Counted from the first letter of the stretch, positions 20,970-33,063 are shown. The stretch: 64,000 bases of DNA from Periplaneta americana (GCF_040183065.1 NC_091121.1:65998787-66062786), one strand, 5' to 3'. A program made the numbers and translations. Notes: generated from the letters alone by a model not told the origin.

Positions 20970-23900
20970 CAGTACACAGTGCAGTACAGTACAAGACAGT
21001 ACACAGTGCAGTGCAGTACAGTAAAATACAATACACAGTGCAGTACAGTAAAATACAGTACACAGTGCAGTACAGTAAAATACAGTACACAGTGCAGTAC
21101 AGTAAAATACAGTACACAGTGCAGTGCAGTACAGTAAAATACAATACACAGTGCAGTACAGTAAAATACAGTACACAGTGCAGTACAGTAAAATACAGTA
21201 CACAGTGCAGTGTAGTACAGTAAAATACAATACACAGTGCAGTACAGTAAAATACAGTACACAGTGCAGTACAGTAAAATACAGTACACAGTGCAGTGTA
21301 GTACAGTAAAATACGGTACACAGTGCAGTACAGTACACAGTGCAGTGCAGTACAATACAGTACACAGTGCAGTACAGTAAAATACAGTACACAGTGCAGT
21401 GCAGTACAGTAAAATACAGTACACAGTGCAGTACAGTAAAATACAGTACACAGTGCAGTACAGTACAAAACAGTACACAGTGCAGTGCAGTACAATACAG
21501 TACACAGTGCAGTACAGTAAAATGCAGTACACAGTGCAGTGCAGTACAGTAAAATAAAGTACACAGTGCAGTACAGTAAAATACAGTACACAGTGCAGTG
21601 CAGTACAGTAAAATACAGTACACAGTGCAGTACAGTAAAATACAGTACACAGTGCAGTACAGTACAAAACAGTACACAGTGCAGTGCAGTACAATACAGT
21701 ACACAGTGCAGTACAGTACAAAACAGTACACAGTGCAGTGCAGTACAATACAGTACACAGTGCAGTACAGTACAAAACAGTACACAGTGCAGTGCAGTAC
21801 AATACAGTACACAGTGCAGTACAGTAAAATGCAGTACACAGTGCAGTGCAGTACAGTAAAATACAGTACACAGTGCAGTACAGTACAGTAAAATACAGTA
21901 CACAGTGCAGTACAGTACAGTAAAATACAGTACACAGTGCAGTACAGTAAAATACAGTACACAGTGCAGTACAGTAAAATACAGTACACAGTGCAGTGCA
22001 GTACTGTAAAATACAGTACACAGTGCAGTACAGTAAAATACAGTGCACAGTGCAGTACAGTAAAATACAGTACACAGTGCAGTGCAGTACAGTAAAATAC
22101 AGTACACAGTGCAGTGCAGTACAGTAAAATACAGTACACAGTGCAGTGCAGTACAGTAAAATACAGTACACAGTGCAGTACAGTAAAATACAGTACACAG
22201 TGCAGTACAGTACAGTAAAATACAGTACACAGTGCAGTACAGTAAAATACAGTACACAGTCCAGTACAGCACAGTAAAATACAGTACACAGTGCAGTGCA
22301 GTACAGTAAAATACAGTACACAGTGCAGTGCAGTACAGTAAAATACAGTACACAGTGCAGTACAGTAAAATACAGTACACAGTGCAGTACAGTAAAATAC
22401 AGTACACAGTGCAGTACAGTAAAATACAGTACACAGTGCAGTACAGTAAAATACAGTACACAGTGCAGTGCAGTACAGTAAAATACAGTACACAGTGCAG
22501 TACAGTAAAATACAGTACACAGTGCAGTACAGTAAAATACAGTACACAGTGCAGTGCAGTATAATACAGTACACAGTGCAGTGCGGTACAGTAAAATACA
22601 GTACACAGTGCAGTACAGTAAAATACAGTACACAGTGCAGTGCAGTACAGTAAAATACAGTACACAGTGCAGTACAGTAAAATACAGTACACAGTGCAGT
22701 ACATTATAATACAGTACACAGTGCAGTGCGGTACAGTAAAATACAGTACACAGTGCAGTGCGGTACAGTAAAATACAGTACACAGTGCAGTGCAGTACAG
22801 TAAAATACAGTACACAGTGCAGTGCGGTACAGTAAAATACAGTACACAGTGCAGTACAGTAAAATACAGTACACAGTGCAGTACAGTAAAATACAGTACA
22901 CAGTGCAGTACATTATAATACAGTACACAGTGCAGTGCGGTACAGTAAAATACAGTACACAGTGCAGTACAGTAAAATACAGTACACAGTGCAGTGCAGT
23001 ACAGTAAAATACAGTACACAGTGCAGTACAGTAAAATACAGTACACAGTGCAGTACATTATAATACAGTACACAGTGCAGTGCGGTACAGTAAAATACAG
23101 TACACAGTGCAGTACAGTAAAATACAGTACACAGTGCAGTGCAGTACAGTAAAATACAGTACACAGTGCAGTACAGTAAAATACAGTACACAGTGCAGTA
23201 CATTATAATACAGTACACAGTGCAGTGCGGTACAGTAAAATACAGTACACAGTGCAGTACAGTAAAATACAGTACACAGTGCAGTGCAGTACAGTAAAAT
23301 ACAGTACACAGTGCAGTACAGTAAAATACAGTACACAGTGCAGTACATTATAATACAGTACACAGTGCAGTGCGGTACAGTAATATACAGTACACAGTGC
23401 AGTGCGGTACAGTAAAATACAGTACACAGTGCAGTGCGGTACAGTAAAATACAGTACACAGTGCAGTACAGTAAAATACAGTACACAGTGCAGTACAGTA
23501 AAATACAGTACACAGTGCAGTACATTATAATACAGTACACAGTGCAGTGCGGTACAGTAAAATACAGTACACAGTGCAGTGCAGTATAATACAGTACACA
23601 GTGCAGTGCGGTACAGTAAAATACAGTACACAGTGCAGTACAGTAAAATACAGTGCACAGTGCAGTACAGTAAAATGCAGTACACAGTGCAGTACAGTAA
23701 AATGCAGTACACAGTGCAGTACAGTAAAATACAGTGCACAGTGCAGTACAGTAAAATGCAGTACACAGTGCAGTACAGTAAAATGCAGTACACAGTGCAG
23801 TACAGTAAAATACAGTGCACAGTGCAGTACAGTAAAATGCAGTACACAGTGCAGTACAGTAAAATACAGTACACAGTGCAGTACAGTAAAATGCAGTACA

Positions 23901-24180
23901 CAGTGCAGTGCAGTACAGTAAAATACAGTACACAGTGCAGTACAGTAAAATACAGTACACAGTGCAGTACAGTACAGTAAAATACAGTACACAGTGCAGT
24001 ACAGTACAGTACAAAACAGTACACAGTGCAGTGCAGTACAATACAGTACACAGTGCAGTGCAGTACAATACAGTACACAGTGCAGTACAGTACGATACAG
24101 TACACAGTGCAGTGCAGTACAATACAGTACACAGTGCAGTACAGTACAATACAATAGTACATATGTAGTACAGTACACAG
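20970..24180. repeat. 3.2-kb GTGCAGTACAG minisatellite with higher-order structure
   Basis: More than 100 units alternate between a 27-bp type (CAGTACAGTAAAATACAG followed by TACACAGTG) and a 32-bp type with an extra CAGTG. Variants (AAAATGCAG, GTGCACAG, GCGGTACAG, CATTATAATAC, ACAAAAC) are arranged in domains with 54-bp (about 21,664-21,780), 145-bp (about 22,906-23,341) and 81-bp (about 23,650-23,812) higher-order periods. Stop codons are so rare that several frames stay open for hundreds of codons, up to 728 on the minus strand. These Tyr-Cys-Ile-Leu peptides are not regarded as genes. Confidence 0.95.
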
Positions 24181-25195
24181 TAGACTATACAATATAATAA
24201 ACGCCTAACATGTATAGGATTGAAGTGAAATAATCCTGCAGATTGAAAGAGACGTTACAGTAGACTTAAATAAATAGGAAGCCTGTATTGCGTTTTGTGA
24301 TTAAATGCACGGTTAATCAGAAAATTAAGTTAGAAGTTTCAGCAGTCTGGCAACATCGCCGCTAATACAGCCCTCTTCCTTCTCGTAATACAGATGTAAG
24401 AGGTCAACGAACTCAGGTCTGTCTCCCTACGCAAACCTCCCTCTCTGACTACAACGTTAGAATCTGTTCGAATCTTTCAATGGCTTGAAATTATTGCTTT
24501 TTAAATTAAATTTACACGAAAACTGTCCACGCAATGAAAATACGATAGAGGAATAAATTATTCTTTACTAGATTTTCTATCACGATTCTTATCGCAATAG
24601 TTACCGAATAGGAGAGTGTTAAACATTTGGGAAAAAAACATTTTTTCCTGAGAAAACTATGAATTTTCCACTAACATGGTATACAATTTTTTATTACATA
24701 CAACATGAGCTATTCGCTCTGAAAACCTGCAGGGTTATTTCACTTCATCTTATATATAACACAATAGTGGAGTACAGTTCTGACGAACCAAACACGCGCA
24801 GAGGGGATTTCAATACGTTGCCTGACCGTGCCACTCTCTCCTTAAACGTAGTGAACCTAAAGAGGGGAACACATAATTCAGCTGTTTGTGTTCCTGTGCG
24901 TATTAACATAATATTGTCGATAAGAACAAAAGACGAGTATAAATAATATCTGATTTTACTCACCGGTTCCTGAACATCTTCCTTCGGCCAACTAAACCTC
25001 AGTGTCTTTAATGTTATCGTCTCTATTTCCATTGCAATTAATAGCACTGTCGTCGTCGTCATCATCATCATCATCTGCATCTCTATCGTATTCCACATCA
25101 ATTACCTATTCTGTTACTTAATCATTGAATGGTTTCCGAGTCATGTAAGTTTCTTCAATCTATCGAACCTGCATTAAACATTAAACAAATGTTTA
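24181..25195. other. No gene recognised
   Basis: AT-rich sequence. A less AT-rich stretch at 24,770-24,900 is open on both strands for about 65-95 codons without a recognisable domain. An imperfect ATC/ATG triplet patch lies near 25,040-25,080. Confidence 0.4.
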
Positions 25196-25203
25196 GTTAT
25201 AAT

Positions 25204-26355
25204 TAGACTTCGTGGAATTGCCACGAGAATCGCAAGGTTTACTGCGCACGCAGTATAGACTGTATGAGAAGGGGGGCGTGGAAAGGATTGAGTATGCCTC
25301 TGATGTAAACACTGAGCAGTATACTGCGGTTACAATAAAACCTGTATCCTGCATTGAAGAAATATAATGAATGATCTTTGAAGTAGGAAATGTCTAAACA
25401 TGTAAATACACAATTATTTTATAGTGAGATATACTAATTCTTAAAGTTTAATGTAAGATACATGATTCTTGAATATGTGCATCCAGTGAAGAGTTACGTA
25501 CATTTTGAGCGACTGCAAAGTAATCTCCTCCGATGGTCACTTAAACAGTTTCTATATTGGGAAATGTACGTTCAACATCACGCGATGTAATACGTGCATA
25601 TTTGAAGAACGGAAAGTTACTACTTTTTAGTACACCAACTTCAGACGTCTTGTCGTGACCTGATGGTACATCATTTATGATACGAAGGTTGTGAATAGGC
25701 AGAATTTTTAGCAATAATGTTTCTCAACTCACATTTCACTTTTTCTGAAATTAGTGAATTGTTATTTTGGATAACGGTATGTGATACTTTATCCACTATA
25801 TTAAGGGCTTCTGAGAGTTATACAGTAGTTTAGACGATTCTAACAGAATGATGCTTTTGGACACGATTTTAAAATTAGAATCAATGAACAGAATATCTTC
25901 CAATAGCTGTTCAGATAGCAATGATTTTATAGCTGCAACAGCGGAACTGTCTGTGCTATTCAATGCATCAATTACCTCCATTATTTTGCTGTAATGTTCT
26001 GCATAATAATTAAGAGCATCCAACCACGTTCCCCAACGGGTCAAGACTGGCTGCGGGGGTAAGGGTATTCCAGGGGCAATTATTTGGAACAGCAACACTC
26101 TCATTGTAGTATGGTTGATTGAATTCTTGTCTACACTGAACAGATGTTAAGCTTTGACTATTCCAACCACAGTAATGCAAAAACAAGTGCTTACATAGGT
26201 ATACATTAGCTGTAGCTTCTCTATCTATTTGGACCGGTCACATCTCTTAGCATGAACTGCTTATACTACGCGACCGGGCGGTCGCTCACCTCCTCTATAC
26301 TACCGTACATCGGCAACCTGATTGCATGCTGCGTGTGGCAATTCAACGAAGTTTA
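25204..26355 (-). mobile_element. Non-autonomous hAT element, copy A (1,152 bp)
   Basis: The ends TAGACTTCGTGGAATTGCC (left) and the complement of TAAACTTCGTTGAATTGCC (right) are terminal inverted repeats. GTTATAAT flanks both sides (25,196-25,203 and 26,356-26,363) as a perfect 8-bp target duplication, the hAT hallmark. The interior holds part of a CGGBP1-like transposase on the minus strand. The same internal deletion occurs in copy B at 41.9-43.1 kb. Confidence 0.9.
25490..26104 (-). pseudogene. Partial CGGBP1-like hAT transposase (copy A)
   Basis: The open part (26,104-25,796) contains [20 protein letters not shown] and YYAEHYSKIMEVIDALNS, aligning with [20 protein letters not shown] of the intact 494-aa transposase (about residues 297-320). 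Downstream, frameshifts and stops interrupt the match to the C-terminal TSCDVER block near 25,560. The N-terminal zinc finger and both catalytic aspartates are deleted. It cannot encode an active enzyme, but the element could have been mobilised in trans. Confidence 0.8.
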
Positions 26356-26363
26356 GTTATAAT

Positions 26364-27317
26364 CCTAATAGGAAGGGAAGCCTACCTAGCTAGGTAAGCA
26401 TAAAATCTTAACAGATAACTCGGTCTAATACCTGAAAGTATGATGATGATTATGATGATGATGATGATGAGGAGGAGGAGGAGGAGGAGGTGGAGGTAAA
26501 TGAATGAATGAATGAATGAAGAAAGAAGAGTATCCTGGGATAATCTGATTCAGCATTGCTTTGCAGTATACCTATATTATCTTAAGTATTTACATAGCAT
26601 GTCAAAATTTGAACTCCGGTTTTCTATATTAAAAGTCAACGCTAAAGCTAGGCCTTTGCGTGAAGGCGTCTCTGTTCCTGCTCTCCCTCCGCATATAACG
26701 CACATTTTCCATCTTCTGCACAACCTCAATTTCCGCAGGTTCGGTATTTTAGCTTTTGATCGCTGATAAATGAACACACTCCAGTTCCCGTTTAAACTTC
26801 AAAGGAACAACAACGTCCAATTCCCAACTAACCGCTCTCTGAACGCATAGACCGCCACATCGATGAGGATTCTGCACCCATTAGCTGATTATGATGCCTG
26901 GATTTATGTAAGACAAAGATAGCAAGCTATGAATCTCGCTGCAGTTGGTCAGGCATGGAATAGTGCGACATTTACTTCAGATCATTTGACGTGAAATGCT
27001 CTACCGCGACTTTTAGCGCAACAGAAATATTTAAATTTGAATTTAAGTTACTAATGATGAAATAAACTTCAAAAAAACTTCGTTAAGAATGAATAAAATT
27101 CCTGGTTTTCTTATTTGTTATTTTGGACGCTCTAAACTACGTGAATTTTTAGTATTGTTGAAATTGTTGGTATGAGATTGTATTTTTGTAAGATGATTCC
27201 AAGCCTTCGCTATGGATAATTTGACTATTTTAGTTGTAGTTTTTTTTTTATCTTAGTGTAAATTAAAGATAAACTATAGGCTTACCACAAACGTAAATCT
27301 ATTCTATATGAATACAT
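26364..27317. other. No gene; short microsatellites
   Basis: (ATG)n, (GGA)n and (AATG)n patches at about 26,440-26,525. The remainder is unique with no supported coding region. Confidence 0.5.
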
Positions 27318-27562
27318 GTTATCCACACCTGTGGAGTAACGGCTAGCGCGTCTAGCCGCGAAACCAGGTGGCCAGGTTCGATTCCCGGTCGGGGCAAGTT
27401 ACCTGGTTAAGGTTTTTTCCAGGGCTTTCCCTCAACCCAACATGAGAAAATGCTGGGTAACTTTCGGTGTTGGACCCCGGACTCTTTTCACCGGCATTAT
27501 CACCTTCATCTCATTCAGACGCTAAATAACTTAAGCTGTTGATAAAACGTCGTAAAATAATC
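27318..27562 (+). repeat. tRNA-derived SINE
   Basis: The head CACCTGTGGAGTAACGGC (A box) and GGTTCGATTCCCGGTCGGGG (B box) is followed by the body TTACCTGG, CAACCCAACATGAGAAAATG, GCATTATCACCTTC and an end CGTCGTAAAATAATC. The full-length layout is shared with 44.2 and 45.5 kb, defining one SINE family of about 235-245 bp. Confidence 0.85.
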
Positions 27563-27727
27563 TACTAAAATTTAAAAAAATGAATACATGTTTAAATATT
27601 GTAAGAATACGTGAAGATGCAAAGAATGGTGAAAAAGTTTGCAATATAAATTAATATTAAGAAACAAATTAGGCCAATTATATGTTGTAAAACTTGTTTT
27701 TTAATTAATACTAAGATAAGTAATTTT

Positions 27728-28075
27728 TCCACCGCTGTGGAGTAACTGTTTCCACGTCTGACAGTAAACGAGCGGGCCCTGGTTCAAATCTTGGTTGGAA
27801 TAAGTTCCCTGGTTGGATTTTTTCCGGGGTTTTCCCTCAACCAATTGAAGCTGAATTGCTGGGTAACTTTCGGTGTTGCATCTCGAACTCATTTCGCCAT
27901 TATTCACAAATAGTCATCATCCATCCAGGTTAAGTTCACGGTGCGGCGTGCTGTACTTGTACAAGAGCACGGGCGTTCGGCAACCCAATCGTTCACAGAA
28001 CAGGAATGGTAAGCACAATAAACCCTAGGGTGCAATGTAAGCCTTCAAGTCCCTTCCGTATAAGAATGAAGAAGA
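27728..28075 (+). repeat. tRNA-derived SINE, second variant with (GAA)n tail
   Basis: The head CACCGCTGTGGAGTAACTG and a degenerate B box (GGTTCAAATCTTGG) lead into the same body as the previous SINE up to about 27,900. A different 3' segment then follows (TTCACGGTGCGGCGTGCTG onward) ending AATGAAGAAGAAGATTA. It is either a composite SINE or a SINE inserted next to another element's 3' end. Confidence 0.7.
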
Positions 28076-29815
28076 AGATTAGTAATTTAGACTGAAAAAT
28101 CTACAAATAAAAAATTCAAATTATCAATTAAGATATATCGGAACACAATCTCCATGGTAAATTGTAAAATAATTCGCTTTGGAGTTATGTGACATTTGTC
28201 TTACTGTAGGAAAAAACCTCGGAAAAAATCAGTGAAAATTAGAAGAGTGAATCTTCATTTACGATATGTATAGTAAGAATAAATCGCATATATTTCTACC
28301 TAAATATCTTGGCGTTCAACAACCATTTGACCCAACAACTCCAACTTAGTAGGAAATGTGAGAAAAAAGGATCAGTTTTATATAAAAATGAAGGCTCATA
28401 AATCGCGTATTAACTGAAGAAAAAACTGGATGACAGAAGATTTAAGCAAGAACAGTCTTCCACGAAATCAAAGAAAGTTAGCCTAACAGGCGAAGGTATC
28501 CAAGACATCAATTAGGAATACGACGAAATAAATTATTAAAAGGAAAGCATTATAAGACAACAGTCCATATATTGAATGAAATGGACCATGTGCCTAGAAT
28601 TCAATTCTATCTATAGAGACGAAATCCAGTGTGTATCTAGAAATGTTTTCAATAGATGTGAAATATACATTAGAGGGATGGTCGATATTTCCAGCGCTTA
28701 CTGTAAGGTAAATCAATAAATTACACCTGTAATGTAATGAAATATAATGAAATGTATAAATTGCGATATTTTATTTCTAAAAACTGACGCGTTGTATCAC
28801 CGCTAAGTGCGCTGTTATTTGCCCATGTCACTTCTCGAACAGCGTCTCTTTAAGCGAAAACTGTTTCTGGCTTACTGCCGTTACAGGGCTCCATCACAGA
28901 CACTATTAAATAAATATTTTAAGAAGTAAAATTTTATAAATATCCTGAATAAAGTAAAAATAAATAATGCCAGATATTCATATAGGCTATCGTAGCAGCC
29001 CTAAGTCTGCATGAAATGAGGGGCAAATATTGATTATAGTTATTAATAGATGGCAAAATATCAGAAATATTTATACTATAATTCCAAATGACTTGGCAAA
29101 TGTTGATTGATCCAGTCTCAAACACACTGTACCAATATCTCCAAACATTGTGATTTTAATTGTATCTTTCACCCTTCGTACACCGATTGCATTCTATGCG
29201 CTCCGTTCTCCTCCCAGATAGCACAGACCTACCTATTGAAATATATTTTTACTCTCTAAATTTTCTTTCAATGACGTCTACTGAAATTGACCTTTGACAT
29301 TATATAGAAATGATTAATAAACTTTTGTTAGCTTCAGAAATGCGAAAAAAACTCTTTATTCGTGCTTAATTACACGTTCTATGCAGTAAATAATTTTACA
29401 GTCCCACTTAACAAAAGTTTATTATATCAACATGTTAATAATGAAATTTTATTCGCATATAGAATTTTTTTCTTCCATGAAGTCCTGTATAATTGAGAAT
29501 GAATTCAACGATACAACAAAAAATAGAAACAATGGGATGAACACTAAAACAAAATGGTTTCGGTCCTCGGCAGGAAAGTGGAAATTTAACGTTACTCGGT
29601 TGTACGTTTTTCCTTTCTCTTGTGCTTGTTCTGTGTTGTCTTAAGGTATGACTCAACGCTTGCAATGGTCAAAAAAAGTCAATTTTGTCATTTTTTTTAA
29701 TTGACGTCATTTTGTACCTTGTTTAGTTCTGAAAAGGTTCTTGCTTCATATAAATTTGATTAATAGTTTTCGAGAAATAAATATTTAGTGCAACGCTGCT
29801 GATCTAAAGAGCCCA
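28076..29815. other. No feature seen
   Basis: About 1.7 kb of AT-rich DNA. A less AT-rich patch at 28,790-28,890 has no recognisable content. Confidence 0.5.
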
Positions 29816-30040
29816 GATATACTCAATTATTCAGGTAATCTTTTCGTACTTTGATTTTATTCTAATTGTAAATTTAATACTAATTGTAATGTTATTTGTA
29901 ATTGTAATTGTAAAACTAATACTAATTGTAATTTTATTGTTGATATTGTAGTTGGAATCTCCTGGTAGAGGGGCAGAGAAGGCCTGACGGCCTTATCTCT
30001 ACCAGGTTAAATAAATAAATACTAATACTAATACTAATAC
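29816..30040 (+). mobile_element. LINE 3' UTR end
   Basis: Degenerate AATTGTAATACT repeats are followed by GGTAGAGGGGCAGAGAAGG, CCTGACGGCCTTATCTC, TACCAGG and an AAAT/AATACT tail. The GGCCTGACGGCC hairpin plus a TTAAATAAATAAAT tail recurs at 39,390-39,440, so this is a conserved LINE 3' terminus without coding sequence. Confidence 0.6.
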
Positions 30041-30180
30041 TCAGACTTCATCCCTTACTGTATTTCCTACCACCTCTCAAATTATTCAATCCTTTTTAAA
30101 CATCTTGTATATTTAATAGAGTGGAAAAGAAAAATCAATAATTAATTTTCGAATACTACAGCACGTAAAATACTTTAGAA

Positions 30181-30789
30181 AACGTATTATGTGTCTTTCT
30201 CGTGTTAAATTTACATTACCTTATTCAAGAAATTAAATTACAACAACGCATACAGAACAAATAATACTCTACAAACGCATCTCAACACACAAACATCACA
30301 AACAAACAAATACAACCAGACAGGCGTATAAAAACTCAAATGTAACACCTGCAACAACTTCTACATAGGACAGACAGGCAGATCATTTCAAACACGTTAC
30401 AAAGAACACATCACAGCCATAACAAAACTACAAAATACTTCCACATATACAGAACACATCACAAATGCTAACCACACCTACAGAGACATCAACACAGACA
30501 TGGAAATTCTACACATTAAACCAAAAAACAAGAAACTAAACACACTAGAAAAATACGAAATATAAAGAAACACAAAAACACATCCAAATGAAATTCTCAA
30601 CACACAACTCAATTTCAGAACACACACACTCTTTGATTCTACATTACACTACACAAACACACCCTCACAGGAAAAACAAACAAAAGGCACCAAGATCAGC
30701 AACAACCAGTTCTGAAGATGGCCGATAACAGGCTGAAACATGTTAACGAGGTAATGTAAATTTAACACGAGAAAGACACATAATACGTT
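30181..30789 (+). mobile_element. Penelope-like element 3' part with inverted flank
   Basis: A GIY-YIG-type endonuclease remnant is bounded by a perfect 40-bp inverted repeat (30,181-30,220 and 30,750-30,789; AACGTATTATGTGTCTTTCT at its start). Inverted or tandem terminal pieces are a known property of Penelope-like elements. Between the ORF end and the right repeat, CTGAAGA and GAAA with a short pairing stem between them match the core boxes of hammerhead ribozymes that occur in Penelope termini. Confidence 0.7.
30245..30563 (+). pseudogene. Penelope GIY-YIG endonuclease fragment
   Basis: The frame reads YRTNNTLQTHLNTQ, NKYNQTGV, a stop, then KLKCNTCNNFYIGQTGRSFQ and TRYKEHITAITKLQNTSTYT, ending in LNTLEKYEI and a stop at 30,563. 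CNTC..FYIGQTGR..TR..EH is the signature of the GIY-YIG nicking endonuclease at the C terminus of Penelope-like reverse transcriptases. The usual Tyr of GVYKL is replaced by a stop. The reverse transcriptase domain is absent, so this is a dead 5'-truncated copy. Confidence 0.8.
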
Positions 30790-31977
30790 ATCCGAAGTGA
30801 TATAGTGTTAAAAGTTGTGTAATCAAGATGTAAAATACTTCAAATTTATATTACAGTCAATCATATTCACAATCCTCATAAATAAGAAACAATTTCTTAT
30901 AGCCTATGTTATCAAGTTTTTATTTAGTTGCATCGCGATTTGTGGGCCTCATTTTTTTATTTAAACTCCAATCATAACGTGGGTCTGATATCGTCTCCAC
31001 CTGTGTAGTAACCAGACATGAGCGTTTCTCGACCAGCTGTTGGCTTGCACGTTTCACGCTTTTGTGATCAGTTGCATTAAAGCAAAAAGTGAAATTCATG
31101 ACAGTCTGCTTTAAACGTCGTATTTCGCCCGGTAACACACATTGTCAAAATATACAAACATGCCATTCACAAAGTGCTCTTTACTTTTTTATGCTTCATG
31201 AAGTTGAACAACATTTTTTTTTCCTTTTTTTCAGAATCCAGAAAAATACTGTGCAATTTACGATAAAAATTCCAACTTTCTGTATTTTAAATCCGCACAA
31301 GTTATTAAGTGAAATAATACTGTTGTAAATGTTTTGTTTGGTATTTTATATTTTTTTCATTTTTAGTTGCGAACAAAATTACTAGGCCTACTAGTTGTCG
31401 GAAGATGGAAATATTTAATAACGCAGTAATTTTATTATTGGGAATCAAGTCAATGTTCACATGAACTCAAAATACTTCACGAAGTTTTCTAAGTACGGAT
31501 CAAACATCATGAATCATTTCTCATAGGCCTATATAATGCACTATAGATTAAGTCGTTGTGTTTGTTGCTAAAAATCCTCCAATCTGATGTCAGTTATCTA
31601 TAAATATTCATGTTTTAATTTAAAATTTAAAGCTATATTAATGGTGTACGCCTGAAAACAGGTTTCGCTAGTACCACATCATTCAAAGAGTTACATGGGC
31701 AAGTAAGAGGCCTCTTGGCGGTGGGAACAGCGCGTCAGCTTTCTGCTATAAAACTCTTCACTTACATTAGTATTACATTGCCTTGTCTTATATAAGTACT
31801 AGAAATATCGATCATTCTCTCTAATTTACATTCCGCATCTTTCCACATCTAGTTACACGTTGGGTGAACGGTAGGCACATAGTTTGTTTCATTCAACTTG
31901 TGAACGAATATTGTATTACAAAGCATTAGTTTTAACGATTAGTCTCTTTCCAAAATGATGTCTTGGATAAAGCTGCC
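30790..31977. other. No gene; carries a 65-bp dispersed repeat
   Basis: 30,900-30,963 (TAGCCTATGTTATCAAG, GCGATTTGTGGGCCTC) recurs in direct orientation at 33,114-33,177. Otherwise AT-rich and unassigned. Confidence 0.5.
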
Positions 31978-33063
31978 TGGGTCATTCCATACAAAATTTT
32001 AAGAATATGCCAGCGATGTCATGAATTTTTTTGGGCTCTTAATATAACAATGTTGTTATGAAAATTAATTGAACTGCCAACTATGACCGCCATATCATTA
32101 ATATTTTAGTCATACAGATGACTGAAAAATGGGTGGCAGTTACATGTTATTCATCATTTAAAATATTCTAGACATCCTATATCAAGTGTCATCGAAAGTA
32201 AACAGACGCCATTGTTTACCTGAATAACCATATTTTAATACCTTTAAAGACTAATCCGAATAATATTAAGGCATGCTCATAAAACACCTCATTGAAAAAA
32301 AGAAATAGTTTATATTTGAATACAACAAATTAAATTCATGCGAATTCATTTGTATTAAAGAAAATTTTATTCCTAATCCATCTCCCAAGTTTTATGACTT
32401 TATCTCAAAAAAACCTGTGACTAATTAAATTAATAAATTATTAATTTTCGTTCCGAAGACGGTTGAAAATCGCTTGCTATGTGTGGCGCTCGCGACACTT
32501 CATAACGATGAGTAATCTCAAACGTCCGTCTCCCTGACCTCGATCGCGCAACATTGTGTACGACGGGAGAGCCTACCTGCTGAGCTCCTTTGTTCCGGTG
32601 AGTTATTTTTTTATTAAAAACTGACATGATATTTAAGTCAACATTCTGAAATTTTCACAGTGAAATCAATATACCCTAAAGAATTAAACACATGTTTTTT
32701 CGTCTGTAAAATGAATTGCATTTTGTGTTCTATATTTTTTTAAATTATTTTACGGTGGGTAACTATTTAAAGAATTATATATTTTTTTCATTTTAAGGGC
32801 ATTTATAAACAAGGCTCTCCTTTTTCGAATTGCATTGAAATCATTTTTCCATCTTCCTTTACATAGTAAGAAAACTTCAATGAATAAAACCGTGCTCTTT
32901 GTTAAACCAATATTTTAAATTCTGATTGCTGCCAAACTATGAAAAATATAAATATAGTATTGCTTGAAATCATATTTAGAACATACAAAATAACTTATTA
33001 CAATATTTTTAACTTTTGAGACATCATGGTTCAGAAACATACTTTTTTGCATGGAATGACCCA
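31978..33063. mobile_element. Unclassified inverted-repeat element, about 1.09 kb
   Basis: TGGGTCATTCCATACAAAA at the left end is mirrored (18/19) by the complement of TGGGTCATTCCATGCAAAA at the right end. There is no coding capacity and no clear target duplication, so the superfamily is unknown. A SINE-like tRNA head lies inside. Confidence 0.5.
32490..32610 (-). repeat. tRNA-derived SINE-like head
   Basis: On the minus strand GAGCTCAGCAGGTAGGCTC (A-box-like) and GCGATCGAGGTCAGGG (weak B-box-like) are about 40 bases apart. It lies within the inverted-repeat element and is therefore probably a later insertion. Confidence 0.35.

Noticed and set aside
20970..24180. CRISPR-like regular repetition
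   Set aside because: Units are contiguous without unique spacers and the DNA is eukaryotic.
20887..24192. Very long open frames (up to 728 codons) reading Tyr-Cys-Ile-Leu repeats
   Set aside because: They lie wholly within a minisatellite, are open in several frames at once and on both strands, and match no protein family. Kept only as a finding to test.
24745..25101. 118-codon minus-strand open frame
   Set aside because: Includes an ATC/ATG triplet patch; no recognised domain and the opposite strand is open too.
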